DNA of 64,000 bases from Apostichopus japonicus (taxonomy: Eukaryota > Echinodermata > Holothuroidea > Aspidochirotida > Stichopodidae), in NCBI RefSeq assembly GCF_037975245.1, contig NC_092580.1, positions 31,426,001-31,490,000 of the forward strand. Direction: 5' to 3'. Shown here piece by piece: positions 63,226 to 64,000 of this stretch; position 1 is the stretch's first letter, and each line of letters begins with the position of its first letter. The position numbers and the translations under genes are program-made. The notes beneath the pieces are model-generated. The model did not search any database. It saw only the letters and a program-made list of their open reading frames with translations, and had not been told where the DNA came from.

Positions 63226-64000
63226 GTGAGTGTTTTCTCATTTTGTCTTTATAGAAATGCCAAGATTATAGCAAAATCGAAAAAAAAAACCCAAAGAAAC
63301 AGAAGCTCTCATATTATGTAACAGGTCAAACAGAACTTTTTCTCTCCATTTGTTCCAAGAAATATTAACTGGCTAGTTATCAACAGTTTTGATAAATATC
63401 GACTGGGCAAATTTGTTTTCTACTTTTTCATCAAAATGACATAATATTTGGGAAGTAGAGATTTGCAGGGTGTGACAATTGACATCTTGTCTAAGGGTTT
63501 TTAAAGGAACTGGCTATAATTTTAGAAACAAAGATAAGCATTTCTAAGATTCAAGTGACATTCTGTGACACTTCCGCTCAAAATCAGAATAAAGAAATAG
63601 TTGGGTATAAATGCTACCTAGTCTTAGGATTTGTAGTGTTTTATTTAAATGTTCAGAGTGCCTCTGAGAATATGACAATGCTTTTGTTTCTGGCAACACT
63701 GATAGTAGTTTGCTCGCATCCCATTAAGAAAATTGCCAAAAACCAAAAATTTCAGGTTGCAATTTAAATAATGACCAAGTATATTGTGTAATGACCAAGG
63801 TATAAAAGTATACATCATGAAGAGACAAGATATTTTCCTTATGTAAGATTTGCATATCAATGTTCATCGAAATAAAAGTCCAAATTGGAGTAGAATAGGA
63901 ACATTTAGTCAGAAAAGTTTGACCGAAAACTTTGACCTGATGGAAAACTGTAGTCATGTCACTGTTCATGATGGAATATATTTAATATATTAATTGTGGA

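Overview
This window is animal nuclear DNA. It has long AT-rich introns, GT-AG splice junctions, many microsatellites and poly-G/poly-C runs, and tRNA-derived repeats. Three multi-exon genes lie on the + strand. Their proteins resemble deuterostome families, and the general look (SUR-type ABCC gene, dispersed tRNA-like SINEs, a repeat carrying a GATCCT hairpin) fits a marine invertebrate deuterostome, most likely an echinoderm. The species call is inference; nothing here proves it.

Layout. 1-7810: no recognised gene; simple repeats, a small tandem duplication and a GC-rich island. 7811-21079: eight coding exons of an ARHGEF3/NET1-type Rho guanine nucleotide exchange factor (DH plus PH), followed by a long 3' untranslated region that probably ends near 24.65 kb. 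Its 5'-most coding exon is not certain; two possible alternative first exons lie inside the gene at 10.83 and 13.69 kb. 24.7-32.66 kb: intergenic, with one well-formed tRNA-like/SINE element. 32661-45147: the complete 18-exon coding sequence of urocanate hydratase (UROC1), 676 residues, with a polyadenylation signal near 45.71 kb. 45.7-55.5 kb: intergenic, rich in simple repeats and local duplications. 55549 to the end: the first seven coding exons of a sulfonylurea-receptor-type ABC transporter (ABCC8/9 family), covering TMD0, the L0 linker and the first part of TMD1. Both nucleotide-binding domains lie beyond the right edge.

The three genes do not form a pathway: one is a Rho signalling factor, one a histidine-degradation enzyme, one an ion-channel regulatory ABC protein. 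I found no gene cluster of a new kind. The most unusual signal is structural. In three places DNA at an exon-intron boundary appears to have been tandemly copied: an upstream copy of the acceptor and start of UROC1 exon 3, a copy of the end and donor of UROC1 exon 17 separated from the original by a 20-bp minisatellite that itself looks exon-derived, and a 58-bp minisatellite in SUR intron 5 whose unit resembles the acceptor and start of exon 6. The exon 3 case would add 38 in-frame residues if the upstream acceptor were used.

Coordinates of exons were set by joining reading frames across canonical splice sites and checking phase; all three genes close in frame. Family comparisons are from memory of the vertebrate proteins, not from a search.
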